The notes beneath the pieces were generated by a model. It was given only the letters and a program-made list of their open reading frames with translations, did not search any database and was not told the origin of the DNA. Positions 48,982 through 57,769 of a stretch of DNA of 64,000 bases are shown one piece after another. Every line of letters begins with the position of its first letter. Position 1 is the first letter of the stretch. Where the stretch lies: positions 1-64,000 of the forward strand of contig CAWADK010000022.1 in NCBI GenBank assembly GCA_963780715.1, read 5' to 3'. The stretch is from JALORV01 sp963780715 (GTDB lineage Bacteria > Pseudomonadota > Gammaproteobacteria > Burkholderiales > Burkholderiaceae_F). Position numbers and translations under genes: made by a program.

Positions 48982-51972
48982 ATGACCGTTGGTCTGACCC
49001 TGTTCGGCGCGCCGACCATCGCATTCGGCGGCAAGTCGGTCGCCCTCGGCTTCGAGCGGCGCACCCAGCTGCTCGTCTATCTCGCGCTGAAGCGTAGCTG
49101 GGTTACCCGGTCAGAACTGGCCGCGCTGCTGTGGCCCGACCAGAACAGCAAGCTCGCCAGCACCAACCTGCGCAAGGCGCTCCACCGGCTGCAGGGCCTG
49201 CCCGGTGCCGGGCGGATCGAAGTGCAACCCGGCGCCATGCGCTTCGAGGCGCGCACCGACGTACACGACTTCGAAACAGCGCTGCGGGAGCTGCGCATTG
49301 CCGATGCGCTGGCGCTGCATCACGGCGACCTGCTGGTCGGATTCGACGACGACAGCAACGAGGCCTGGTCACGCTGGATGCACTTTGAGCGCGATCGCCT
49401 GCGCTCGGCCTGGCGCGCCGCAGTGGCGCAGCACCTCGGTGGCGAGGTAGCGGCGACCGAGGCCGTCGACCTCGCGGCGCGACTGCTCGACGCCGATCCG
49501 CTCGATGAATCGGCACTGCGCCTCTATGTGGAATGGCTCGTACGGGCCGGGCAGGTCGCGCGGGCACGTCAGGCTTACGACGCATTTGTCGCAAGGCTGC
49601 GCGATGAGCTGGGCCTAGCGCCCGGCGCCGAACTGCGGTCACTGCAGAAACTGTTCGACGCATCTGCGGTTGCCGTGCGCGTGCCGGAGGCAAAGTCCGC
49701 CACCGTAGACGAAGGCTTCGTGGGCCGCGTCGTCGAGCTGCGCCGGATTGCCGCGCTGATGACGCAGGACGATTGCCGGCTGCTGTGCGTCATCGGGCCG
49801 GGCGGCATCGGCAAGACGAGTCTGGCGCGCCGCGCGATGGACCAGCTGGCCTCCGGCTTTGCCGACGGCGCGGTCTTCGTTCCGCTCGACGATCTCGCGG
49901 TGGCCGAAGAACTCGGCGGCCGCATCGCGCATGAACTCGACATCGCGCTCAAGGGCGCTGCCGAACCGATGGAACAGGTCGCGGCCGCGCTCGCGGGGCG
50001 CCAATTGCTGCTGGTGCTCGACAACTTCGAGCAACTGGTCGATGGCGCACGGCGGCTCGAAACGCTGCTTGGGGTTTGTCCTCGGCTGAAGCTCATCGTC
50101 ACCTCGCGTGTGCGGCTGGCGCTGGCGAACGAGTGGCTGCTGCCGCTCGATGGGCTGGCGTGTCCTGAAGACGAGGACCAGGATCGCCTCGAAGCGTTCG
50201 ATGCAGTGCGCCTGTTCGTGCGTGCCGCGCACCGCGTGAACCCGGATCTCGTCGCGGCGGCCGAAGCGCCCGCCATCGTCGACATCTGTCGCCTGGTCGA
50301 AGGCCTGCCACTGGCGCTCGAGCTGGCCGCGTCCTGGACGCGCGTGCTGTCGTGTGAAGCGATCGCTGCCGAACTGCGGCAGGGCAGCGAACTGCTGCAG
50401 GCGTCCGATGCCGCACGCCCGGCGCGTCACGCCAGCCTCGAAACGGTGTTCGAGGAGTCGTGGCGGCTGCTCGGCGACCGAGAACGCCGCGCGCTGGCGC
50501 GGCTTTCGGTGTTTCGCGGCGGCTTCACGCCGCAAGTGGCGCGGGCGGTGAGCGGCGTGCAGCTGCCCGTGCTCGCAGCGCTGGTGGACAAGTCGCTGCT
50601 GCGCAAGGAAGGTGCGCGCTGCGTGCTGCATCCCCTGGTGCTGCAGTTCGCGCGGGCCAAGCTCGAGCAGGGCGGTGATGCCCAGGACTGTGCGGCCGCG
50701 CACAGCCGGCACTTCCTGCGCTACGTGACCGATGCAGTTCATCGCGTGCGCAATGCGGAGCCGGAGATCCTGCTCGAGATCGACGCCGAGTTCGAGAACA
50801 TCCGGATGGCTTGGCGCTTTGCCATGCAACACGGCCCTGCCGAATTGCTGGCACGCGCCGCGTACAGCCTGATGACCTACTGCGAGCATCGCGGACGGCG
50901 ACTCGAGGGCCTCGAACTGATGCAGCGGGCGATGCAGAGCGAGAGCGTGGCCGGTGACCCCCGCTTCGTCCCGGCGCTGGCAGCGCACGCGGCCTGGATG
51001 GCTTACCGGCTCGACCGCTACGCCGAGGCGGAGGCCCTTGGCACCCTGGCGCTGGGAGCGAAGGGTCAGGATGGCCAGCGCCCCGGCGATTCGACACTGG
51101 CGTTCCGCGCCGCCACCGTGCTGGGCGCTTCTAGCGCCCGGCTCGGCCGGTCCGACGAGGCGCATCGCCGCTTCCGCCAGGCCCTGGAGCTGGCGAAGAA
51201 GTCCGCCAATCCGTTCGACATCGCCAGTGCGCTCGACAACTTGGGGCTCATCGCCCGCGGGCGCGGCGATCTCGACGAGGCGCTGCGCCTGTACCGCGAG
51301 GCGCTGCTGAGGCACCGCGAAATCGGCGACGCCGGCGGCACGGCGATCTGCCTCAACAACCAGGGCGTTGTGCATATCCTGCGCCGCGAGCTGGACGCCG
51401 CGCGGGAAGTGCTGCAGGACGCAAGCCAACTGTGCGAACGCCATGGCCTGCCGAGCACGCGTGTCATGGTCGAGGTGAATCTCGCGAACGTCGCGATGTA
51501 CTCCGGTAACCCCGAGCAGGCGGTACGGCATGCGCGGCAGGCGCTGGAGCTGTCGTTGCAGACGGGCCAGCGCGCCAACGCGGTGGAAGCGCGCCACGCG
51601 CTCGTCTGGGCCGCGCTCCGGCAGGGGGACCTGGCGACGGCGCGTTCTGAACTTGTTGCAGCGACGACGGTGGCGATTGCGCTCGGACGCCCCGAGCTGC
51701 TGGTGCTGGGTGTACGCCTCTTTGCCGAGTTGCTGGCAGCGCAAGGCGTGCCCGACGTGGCGGCGCGCGTCCTGGGACTCGTGCTGCAACGGCCGGAACT
51801 GGTCGGGGTCGAGCGCGACGAGGCCGTGCAGCTGCTACGGGGGTGGGTCACGCCAGCGGCCGCGGCCGAGGGCTGGACCGGCCCGCCACTGGAAGATCTT
51901 GCCCATCGCATCGTCGTCGAGGCTGGACAGGCGTACGCCCCGCTGATCACCGAGTTGCGCACGACCCGGTAA
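48982..51972 (+). CDS. SARP/AfsR-type regulator: BTAD, NB-ARC-like ATPase, TPR
   Basis: 996 residues. Residues 1-95 hold the OmpR-like winged helix of SARP proteins (LTLFGAPTIAFGGKSVAL, LLWPDQNSKLASTNLRKALHRL), and 95-230 the bacterial transcriptional activation domain (MHFERDRLRSAWRAAV, ALRLYVEWLVRAGQVARARQAYDAF). An NB-ARC/STAND ATPase follows: P-loop GPGGIGKTSLARR near 271, Walker B LLLVLDNFEQLVDG, GLPLALELAA. The C-terminal 330 residues are TPR repeats (RGDLDEALRLYREALLRHREIGD and similar). Such STAND regulators act as ligand-switched activators. The downstream same-strand genes are candidate targets. Confidence 0.9.
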   Translation: MTVGLTLFGAPTIAFGGKSVALGFERRTQLLVYLALKRSWVTRSELAALLWPDQNSKLASTNLRKALHRLQGLPGAGRIEVQPGAMRFEARTDVHDFETALRELRIADALALHHGDLLVGFDDDSNEAWSRWMHFERDRLRSAWRAAVAQHLGGEVAATEAVDLAARLLDADPLDESALRLYVEWLVRAGQVARARQAYDAFVARLRDELGLAPGAELRSLQKLFDASAVAVRVPEAKSATVDEGFVGRVVELRRIAALMTQDDCRLLCVIGPGGIGKTSLARRAMDQLASGFADGAVFVPLDDLAVAEELGGRIAHELDIALKGAAEPMEQVAAALAGRQLLLVLDNFEQLVDGARRLETLLGVCPRLKLIVTSRVRLALANEWLLPLDGLACPEDEDQDRLEAFDAVRLFVRAAHRVNPDLVAAAEAPAIVDICRLVEGLPLALELAASWTRVLSCEAIAAELRQGSELLQASDAARPARHASLETVFEESWRLLGDRERRALARLSVFRGGFTPQVARAVSGVQLPVLAALVDKSLLRKEGARCVLHPLVLQFARAKLEQGGDAQDCAAAHSRHFLRYVTDAVHRVRNAEPEILLEIDAEFENIRMAWRFAMQHGPAELLARAAYSLMTYCEHRGRRLEGLELMQRAMQSESVAGDPRFVPALAAHAAWMAYRLDRYAEAEALGTLALGAKGQDGQRPGDSTLAFRAATVLGASSARLGRSDEAHRRFRQALELAKKSANPFDIASALDNLGLIARGRGDLDEALRLYREALLRHREIGDAGGTAICLNNQGVVHILRRELDAAREVLQDASQLCERHGLPSTRVMVEVNLANVAMYSGNPEQAVRHARQALELSLQTGQRANAVEARHALVWAALRQGDLATARSELVAATTVAIALGRPELLVLGVRLFAELLAAQGVPDVAARVLGLVLQRPELVGVERDEAVQLLRGWVTPAAAAEGWTGPPLEDLAHRIVVEAGQAYAPLITELRTTR

Positions 51973-52095
51973 CGCCGGTCCTGCCCAGCCTGCGCGGCCG
52001 GCCCGTGGCCGGGTCGGACGTCGATCGCGGAACGCGAGGAACGCCCGCGGAACGCACCCCTGCGTACGGTTCGCCCCTTCAACACGGGGGCAATC

Positions 52096-52838
52096 ATGCG
52101 CAATTCAATCCAACCGCAGTACGAAGTCCGCAACACACCGGCTGAGAGTTTCGGCCGCATTGCCCGCTGCACCTCGGTGGCCACACCAGTGCTGCTGGTG
52201 CCGGCACACGGCAGCGCCAATGAAGCCGACGTCGCCTCGCGCGAGGTGCTCGATGCCAGCGCGCGCCGCGCCCAGGCGGCCAATGGCTTCGGCGATGCCG
52301 GGCAACTGGCCACCGGCCCTGTCGGACCGGTCCGCGCTCAAGGCTACGAGCCTCGATTCCGCGACGTCGTTGCGCGCCCGACCGCGCTGCGGCTCGAGGC
52401 CGCCGCCCGGATCGATCGCTCGCATCGGGTCGCCGAACTCGCTATCGCCGTCTGGCGCAGGCTCGCCGGGTCACTGCAGGTTGGAGTGATCCCGCACGAG
52501 CAACGGCGCGAGCCCGCTGTCGCGGAAATCACGCCGCCCGTGCCTGCAGCGATCGCCTTTGCGCCCGGTGACAGCCCGCTGCTCCACAAGACGTCCGGCA
52601 TGCGGGAACTCTTCGCCGACGTCGCGCAAGTGGTGGCCGCAGTCGCCGCCGGATCTATGGCACGTGGCGCCAGCGCCAGCAGGCCTGGGCAACCTACCAG
52701 GCCCTGCGCGACCTCGACGCGCGCACCTTGCGCGACATCGGGCTCGACCGCAGCGAACTCCGTTCCATCGCCGCCGAAGTCGGCGGCGCCATCGAAGTCA
52801 CCCGCGTGCACGCCGTGCATGTCGAACGCAGCTACTGA
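52096..52838 (+). CDS. DUF1127-tailed protein, frameshifted
   Basis: Starts MRNSIQPQYEVRNTPAESFGR; VPAHGSANEADVASREVLD follows, a pattern seen in long DUF1127 proteins. The final segment WATYQALRDLDARTLRDIGL plus DRSEL is the DUF1127 signature and lies one frame off from the start: one base is missing at 52648-52652, where VVAAVAA should continue into IYGTWRQRQ. About 247 residues in all. Alternatively a separate short gene starts at 52600 (MRELFADVAQ). DUF1127 proteins are small, basic regulators of phosphate, carbon or RNA metabolism in proteobacteria. Function here unknown. Confidence 0.55.
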
Positions 52839-52880
52839 CCGTCGACCGGTCAGTCGTCCCACTATCCAAGGAGATTCAAC

Positions 52881-53714
52881 ATGAGTGCAGTACTCATACC
52901 CGCCGCAATCGAACCGAACTACACCGCCATCAAGCAGAAGCAGCAGGCCACCTGGGCCAGCGGTGACTTTGCCGTCGTAGGAACCACGCTGCAGATCGTC
53001 GGCGAGTCGCTCGCCGAGGCGGCCGACATCCGTGCCGACGAGCGCGTGCTCGATGTCGCCGCCGGCAACGGCAATGCAACGCTGGCCGCCGCCCGCCGCT
53101 TTGCACGCGTGACCTCGACCGATTACGTGCCGGCGCTGCTCGACCGGGGCCGCGAACGCGCACGGGCCGAAGGTCTGGCCGTGCGCTTCCAGGAAGCCGA
53201 TGTCGAGGAACTTCCGTTTCCGGACGGCAGCTTCGACGCCGTGCTCTCCACCTTCGGCGCGATGTTCGCACCCGACCAGGCTCGCACCGCGCGCGAAATG
53301 ATGCGGGTACTGCGCCCGGGTGGCCGCGTCGGCATGGCGAACTGGACACCGGAAGGGTTCATCGGGCGGCTCTTCAAGGTGATCGGTTCACACGTGTCGC
53401 CACCGGCCGGCCTGAAGTCGCCCGCCCTGTGGGGCAGCGAGGCGCACCTCGCGGAGCTCTTCGGTGCATCCGCCGCGCAGATCCGCTGCGAGCGGCAGGT
53501 CTTCAACTTTCGCTACCGCTCTGCGGCGCACTGGGTGCAGGTCTTTCGCGACTACTACGGTCCCACGCACAAGGCTTTCGCGGCCCTCGACGCCGCGGGC
53601 CAGCAGGCGCTGGAACGCGACCTGCATGCGCTGCTTACGGAACTCAACGTCGCCGGCAATGCCTCGCTCGTTGTGCCGGCCGCTTACCTCGAAGTCGTCA
53701 TCACCAAGGCATGA
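52881..53714 (+). CDS. Class I SAM-dependent methyltransferase (UbiE/MerR-like)
   Basis: 277 residues. RVLDVAAGNGNATLAAARRFARVTSTDYV holds the Rossmann motif I (D-x-A-A-G-x-G-x) and motif II acidic residue. FPDGSFDAVLSTFGAMFAPDQARTAREMMRVLRPGGRVGMANW is the standard post-motif and motif IV region. Starts MSAVLIPAAIEPNYTAIKQKQQATWASGDF. Substrate cannot be read; some relatives methylate small molecules or quinones. Its stop overlaps an ATG of the next lipoprotein gene (53711), suggesting translational coupling. Confidence 0.88.
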   Translation: MSAVLIPAAIEPNYTAIKQKQQATWASGDFAVVGTTLQIVGESLAEAADIRADERVLDVAAGNGNATLAAARRFARVTSTDYVPALLDRGRERARAEGLAVRFQEADVEELPFPDGSFDAVLSTFGAMFAPDQARTAREMMRVLRPGGRVGMANWTPEGFIGRLFKVIGSHVSPPAGLKSPALWGSEAHLAELFGASAAQIRCERQVFNFRYRSAAHWVQVFRDYYGPTHKAFAALDAAGQQALERDLHALLTELNVAGNASLVVPAAYLEVVITKA

Positions 53715-53722
53715 GGACCCGG

Positions 53723-54238
53723 ATGAACTACTCCACCTTATTGACCGCGGGCGCGGCGATGCTGACCGCCGCCTGTGCCAGCACCCCGCTCGTGGTGCCG
53801 GACACCCTCCGGCCGGCCACGAGTGAAACGCTTGCCACAACTGTCGGCGCGCGCGGCGTGCAGATCTACGAGTGCCGCGCCCGCAAGGATGGCGGGTACG
53901 AATGGGCCTTCGTCGCGCCCGATGCAGACCTGCTCGATGCGCAGGGCAAGGCGATCGGCCGCCATGGCGCCGGCCCTTACTGGCAGTCCGCCGATGGCAG
54001 CCGAGTCGTCGGCACGGTCACGGCGCGTGCCGATGCTCCGGCGCCCGGCGCGATTCCCTGGCTGCTGCTCAGCACGAAGTCGTCCGGCCCCGCCGGCGCG
54101 TTCAGCAATGTCACCAGCATCCAGCGCGTGAATACGGTCGGCGGCGTCGCACCGGCAACACCCTGCACGGCGCAGTTCGCCGGCGCGCCGGCCCGTGTTC
54201 CGTACACGGCCGACTACCACCTCTTCACTGCGCGCTAG
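53723..54238 (+). CDS. DUF3455 lipoprotein
   Basis: About 171 residues from ATG 53723 (GAGG 6 nt upstream); an earlier in-frame ATG at 53711 overlaps the preceding stop. MNYSTLLTAGAAMLTAACAS is a lipoprotein signal (lipobox LTAAC). The mature part, GVQIYECRARKDGGYEWAFVAPDADL, HGAGPYWQSADGSRVVG and IPWLLLSTKS, follows the DUF3455 pattern (G-x-Q-x-Y-x-C and G-x-P-x-W, W-L-L-L). The fold is a small beta barrel of unknown role in the cell envelope. Fourth in the gene train downstream of the SARP regulator. Confidence 0.82.
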   Translation: MNYSTLLTAGAAMLTAACASTPLVVPDTLRPATSETLATTVGARGVQIYECRARKDGGYEWAFVAPDADLLDAQGKAIGRHGAGPYWQSADGSRVVGTVTARADAPAPGAIPWLLLSTKSSGPAGAFSNVTSIQRVNTVGGVAPATPCTAQFAGAPARVPYTADYHLFTAR

Positions 54239-54282
54239 CGCAGGAAATTTCCTCAACTACACACCCACTCACAGGAATTGCC

Positions 54283-55498
54283 ATGTCACAGCAACTTCGC
54301 ACCCCCGCGCGCCGCACACTGATTGCAGCGCTGCTCGCCGGCTCCGCCCTCAACGCGAGCGCCGACGTCATCACCGACTGGAACATCAAGACCGGCGAGT
54401 TCATCGTCGAATCGAAGCTCGGCACACCGCCCGCCATCCGCGTGATGGCCCTGGTGCAGACCGCCGCCTACGAGGCCGTGCAGGCAAGCCGCGGCGGCGC
54501 GTCTGCGGAGGCCGCGGTCGCGGCCGCCCACCGTGCTCACGCTCGCCAAGCTGCTGCCGGCGCAGCAGGCCGCGATCGAGGCCGCCTACCTGGCTGCGCT
54601 GACCTCCATTCCCGAGGGGCCGGCCAAGGCCGCCGGCATCGTCATCGGCGAGCGCGCTGCGGGCACGACGCTCGCACAGCGCGCCAGCGACTCCATCGCC
54701 GCGGAAACGTATCGGCCCCACACGACGGCCGGCGCCTACGTGCCGACCGCAACGCCCGCGGCGCCGACGTGGTCGTTGCGCAAGACGTGGCAGATGACCG
54801 GCCCGGCGCAGTTTCGCGCAGCCCCGCCACCCGCGCTGACCAGCCCGACCTGGGCGCGCGACTACAACGAGGTGAAGAGCTTCGGCGCAAAGTCCAGCAC
54901 ACAGCGCAGCGCCGAGCAGACCGAGATCGCCCGCTTCTGGGAATACTCGCTGCCGCCGATCTACTTCGGCGTCGTGCGCTCGGTTGCTGCACAGCCCGGT
55001 CGCGATGTGATGCGCAACGCGCGGCTCTTCGCCGCGGCGGCTCAGGCGCTGGACGACGGCATGGTCGGGGTCTTCGACAGCAAGTACCACTACAACTTCT
55101 GGCGCCCCGCCACCGCGATCCGCAACGGCGACGTCGACGGCAATGACGAGACCGCGCGCGACGCGAGCTGGTCGCCGCTGATCCCCGAGCCGATGCACCC
55201 CGAGTACCCCAGCGCGCACGCCACGCTGGCGGGCGCGGTTGGTGCGGTGCTGAAGGCCGAGATCGGCGCAGGTGCCGTGCCGGTGCTCGCGACCGCCAGC
55301 CCGACCGCGAAGGGCGCCACGCGGCGCTGGACCAGCATCGACGACTTCGTGCGCGAAGTGTCGGAGTCGCGCATCTACGCGGGCATCCATTACCGCTTCT
55401 CGACCGACGCCGGGATCGCGCTGGGCACGAACATCGGTGAGCTGACCGCGCGTCGCGTGCTGCAGCCCGGCGAGAGCGTTGCCCGCAACGCCTACTGA
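54283..55498 (+). CDS. Vanadium-dependent haloperoxidase/PAP2-type enzyme, frameshifted
   Basis: About 404 residues joined. Signal peptide within MSQQLRTPARRTLIAALLAGSALNASADV. The N-terminal frame ends at a CCC run (54527-54529), where one extra base moves the frame; AVAAATVLTLAKLLPAQQAA would result. Active-site motifs: KYHYNFWRPATAIR (K...RPxxxxR), YPSAHATLAGA (PSxH with Ala for Gly) and SRIYAGIHYRFSTDAG (R-x-x-x-G-x-H-x-x-x-D). These form the vanadate/phosphate pocket shared by haloperoxidases and acid phosphatases. Exported enzyme; substrate unknown. The insert-rich N-terminus favours haloperoxidase-like over simple phosphatase. Confidence 0.82.
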
Positions 55499-55530
55499 AC
55501 CACCGACACCGGACCTGCAGGGGCGCTGCC

Positions 55531-55764
55531 ATGCGACACACCGACTACTTTCATCCTGCGCTGCTGGCGCTGACCGCGGTGCTGCTGGCCACGGCTGCGC
55601 TCGATGCGCGCCCTGCGCGTTCGTCCGCTCCCATTGCACCTCAGGATCGTCCGTCCCCGTGCGCGGTTCCGGCCGCGCACGTGAAGGCGGACGACCCGCT
55701 TTCCCCGCGCGCCTGCAGACCATGGGCCCACCAGCCCGACTGCGAAACGCGCTTTCTGCCCTAG
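55531..55764 (+). CDS. Small exported Cys-containing protein, function unknown
   Basis: 77 residues 32 bp after the haloperoxidase gene on the same strand. MRHTDYFHPALLALTAVLLATAALDARPA looks like a signal peptide or anchor. The rest has three cysteines (PSPCAVP, SPRACRP, QPDCETRF) and many Pro residues, so it is probably a periplasmic disulfide-bonded peptide. I do not recognise a family, and a spurious reading cannot be fully ruled out. Confidence 0.45.
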   Translation: MRHTDYFHPALLALTAVLLATAALDARPARSSAPIAPQDRPSPCAVPAAHVKADDPLSPRACRPWAHQPDCETRFLP

Positions 55765-55949
55765 GGCAGGAAGAGCACAGATACGCAGGCAGCGACGTTG
55801 CACGACGCCGGGAGCGTCAAGCGCCCGGCGATCGGCCCCTGTGCCCGCTGCGTCGAAGTGCCCAGGCGCCTCGGCACCTGGCCTAGTCCGATCGTCTTGC
55901 ACGGCACACCGTCAGCGCATCTGCGTTGGCACAGACAGAAGAGGAAGAC

Positions 55950-56840
55950 ATGAAGCCCTTCGATTTCCGCGCAGGCGAGGCGAGCGGACGCCAGACCGTG
56001 GTGCTGCTGCATTCGAGTGCAAGCTCGTCGCGCCAGTGGAACGCGCTGGTCGAGCGCCTCGGCGGCCGGTTCGATGTTCACACCGTGGACTTCCACGGGC
56101 ATGGCGCGCAGCCGGCGTGGATCGGCCGTCGGCCGTTGACGCTGGCCGACGAAGTGAGACTCGTCGAGCCGATCCTGCGCGCGGCCGGATGCGTTCATCT
56201 TGTCGGCCACTCCTACGGCGGTGCCGTCGCACTGAAGGTCGCGGAGCTGCACCCGCAGTCGGTGCGCGGGCTCGTCGTCTACGAGCCGGTCCTGTTCCCG
56301 TGGTTGCTCGCAGACGACCCGAGCGCCAGCGCCCTCCAGGAAGTTCTCGCGGTGTCGGATGCGGTGGAACGTCACGTGCAGCGAGGCGAGGTTCATGCCG
56401 CCGCGGCAGTGTTCGTCAATTACTGGTCAGGCTCTGGCGCGTGGGAGCAACTGCTCCCGTCACGGCAGGACGCGATCGCCGCGCGGATGCGGGCAGTGCA
56501 GCCGCACTTCGGGGCGCTGTATCGCGAAGACTTCGTGCGCATCCGGGCGCTGGCGGGCCGGTCTCTGCTTTACCTGACCGGTACGGCGACCGCTGCTTCC
56601 ACACGCCGCCTCGGCGCACTCGCGCGCAATGCGCTGCCACGCGCATTGCACGAACAGCTCGCCGGCGCCGGCCACATGGGCCCGATGACCCATGAGGCCG
56701 AGTTCAATGCGCGCATCGAGCAGTTTCTCGTCGCGCTGGCGGCGCCAGAGATCGCGTCGCATCGCAAGTTGGCGTGGGAGCGGTGGTGCAGGCGCGCCGG
56801 TGCCGACGCTGCGCTGGGTACGAGTACCGCGGAAGCCTAG
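55950..56840 (+). CDS. Alpha/beta hydrolase
   Basis: About 296 residues from ATG 55950 (GAGGAAG upstream). QTVVLLHSSASSSRQWNALVERLG supplies the oxyanion H-x, CVHLVGHSYGGAVALK the nucleophile elbow (G-H-S-Y-G-G), and GAGHMGPMTHEAEFN the catalytic His. A helical cap lies between (about 130-210). Typical of the epoxide-hydrolase/esterase branch; substrate unknown. The C-terminus extends some 30 residues past the usual His helix. Shares the tetranucleotide CTAG as stop with the opposing DsbA-family gene. Confidence 0.88.
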   Translation: MKPFDFRAGEASGRQTVVLLHSSASSSRQWNALVERLGGRFDVHTVDFHGHGAQPAWIGRRPLTLADEVRLVEPILRAAGCVHLVGHSYGGAVALKVAELHPQSVRGLVVYEPVLFPWLLADDPSASALQEVLAVSDAVERHVQRGEVHAAAAVFVNYWSGSGAWEQLLPSRQDAIAARMRAVQPHFGALYREDFVRIRALAGRSLLYLTGTATAASTRRLGALARNALPRALHEQLAGAGHMGPMTHEAEFNARIEQFLVALAAPEIASHRKLAWERWCRRAGADAALGTSTAEA

Positions 56841-57493
56841 GACGTCGTCTCTCGACTCGCCGTGCCGCTCTCGGACGCAATCTGACGCAACGCCTGCTCG
56901 AACGCCGCGGGCGGCTGACCGCCCTGGATCAGGTAGCGCTCATCGACGATCACGGACGGCACGGAGTTGATCCCGAGCTGCTGCCAGTGGTGCATGCGCT
57001 GGCGCACCTCCTGGCTGTATTCGTCGCTGGCCAGGATCTGGCGTGCGCGCTCGGCGTCGAGTCCCACCTCGCCGGCCAGTCGAGCCAGTACGTCGGGCGC
57101 GCCGGGGTTTTCACCGCGCGTGTGGTACGCCGCGAGCAGCGCGTGCTTGAGCTCGCGCTGGCGGCCCTGCGTGCCCGCCCAGTGCAGCATCCGGTGCGCG
57201 TCGAAAGTGTTCCAGATGCGTTCGCGCGTGCCGAACGTGAATCCCACCTCGGCGCCGCGCTCGCGGATCATTTCCCGCGCGGCGGCCAGCTCTGCGGGCG
57301 ACCGGCCGTACTTGCGCGCCAGGTGCGCCGTGGCTTCCTCGCCTTCGGGCGGCATGTCCGGATTCAGCTCGAACGGCTCGAAACTGAGGTCCGCCTTGAC
57401 GTCGTCGCCGATGCGGGCGAGCGCGATCTCGAGGGAGTTCAGGCCGATCGCGCACCAGGGGCAGGCGACGTCGGAGACGAACTGAATCTTCAT
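56837..57493 (-). CDS. DsbA-family oxidoreductase (FrnE-like)
   Basis: 218 residues from ATG 57493, the start giving MKIQFVSDVACPWCAIGLNSLE with the CPWC active site at 11-14. The thioredoxin-fold DsbA insertion and SVPSVIVDERYLIQGGQPP, the cis-Pro region (here V-P-S-V), are present. Members of the FrnE/2-hydroxychromene isomerase-like group are cytosolic polyketide or polyphenol isomerases or disulfide-handling proteins; there is no signal peptide. Longer upstream starts exist but add low-complexity Arg/Ser/Pro sequence. Confidence 0.9.
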   Translation of the reverse strand: MKIQFVSDVACPWCAIGLNSLEIALARIGDDVKADLSFEPFELNPDMPPEGEEATAHLARKYGRSPAELAAAREMIRERGAEVGFTFGTRERIWNTFDAHRMLHWAGTQGRQRELKHALLAAYHTRGENPGAPDVLARLAGEVGLDAERARQILASDEYSQEVRQRMHHWQQLGINSVPSVIVDERYLIQGGQPPAAFEQALRQIASESGTASRETTS

Positions 57494-57769
57494 CGTGCAA
57501 TGTTTGCGGAGAAGGGAAGGGTCAGCCTCAATCGCCGAATGATTGCACAGCGGCTCGGCGCGACTGGACGCGAGCCGGCTAGGCGACCGGCCGCCCAGAG
57601 CAGACCCCGGCGCCGCCCTTCTGGGTGAAGGACGCCGCGCGCTGGAGCGCCGAGCGTCGCGCTCTGGCGTGGCGAGTGAATTTTCCATAGCAAGTCCACC
57701 GGCAATTCGGCTGCGCTCAGGCAACGGCCCGTCATAACGTGCCGGTCACCAGTCTCTGGGGGTGCACAA

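Noticed and set aside
52105..52425. Minus-strand small gene opposite the DUF1127 protein
   Set aside because: No start context or domain; the plus strand shows the better DUF1127-like pattern.
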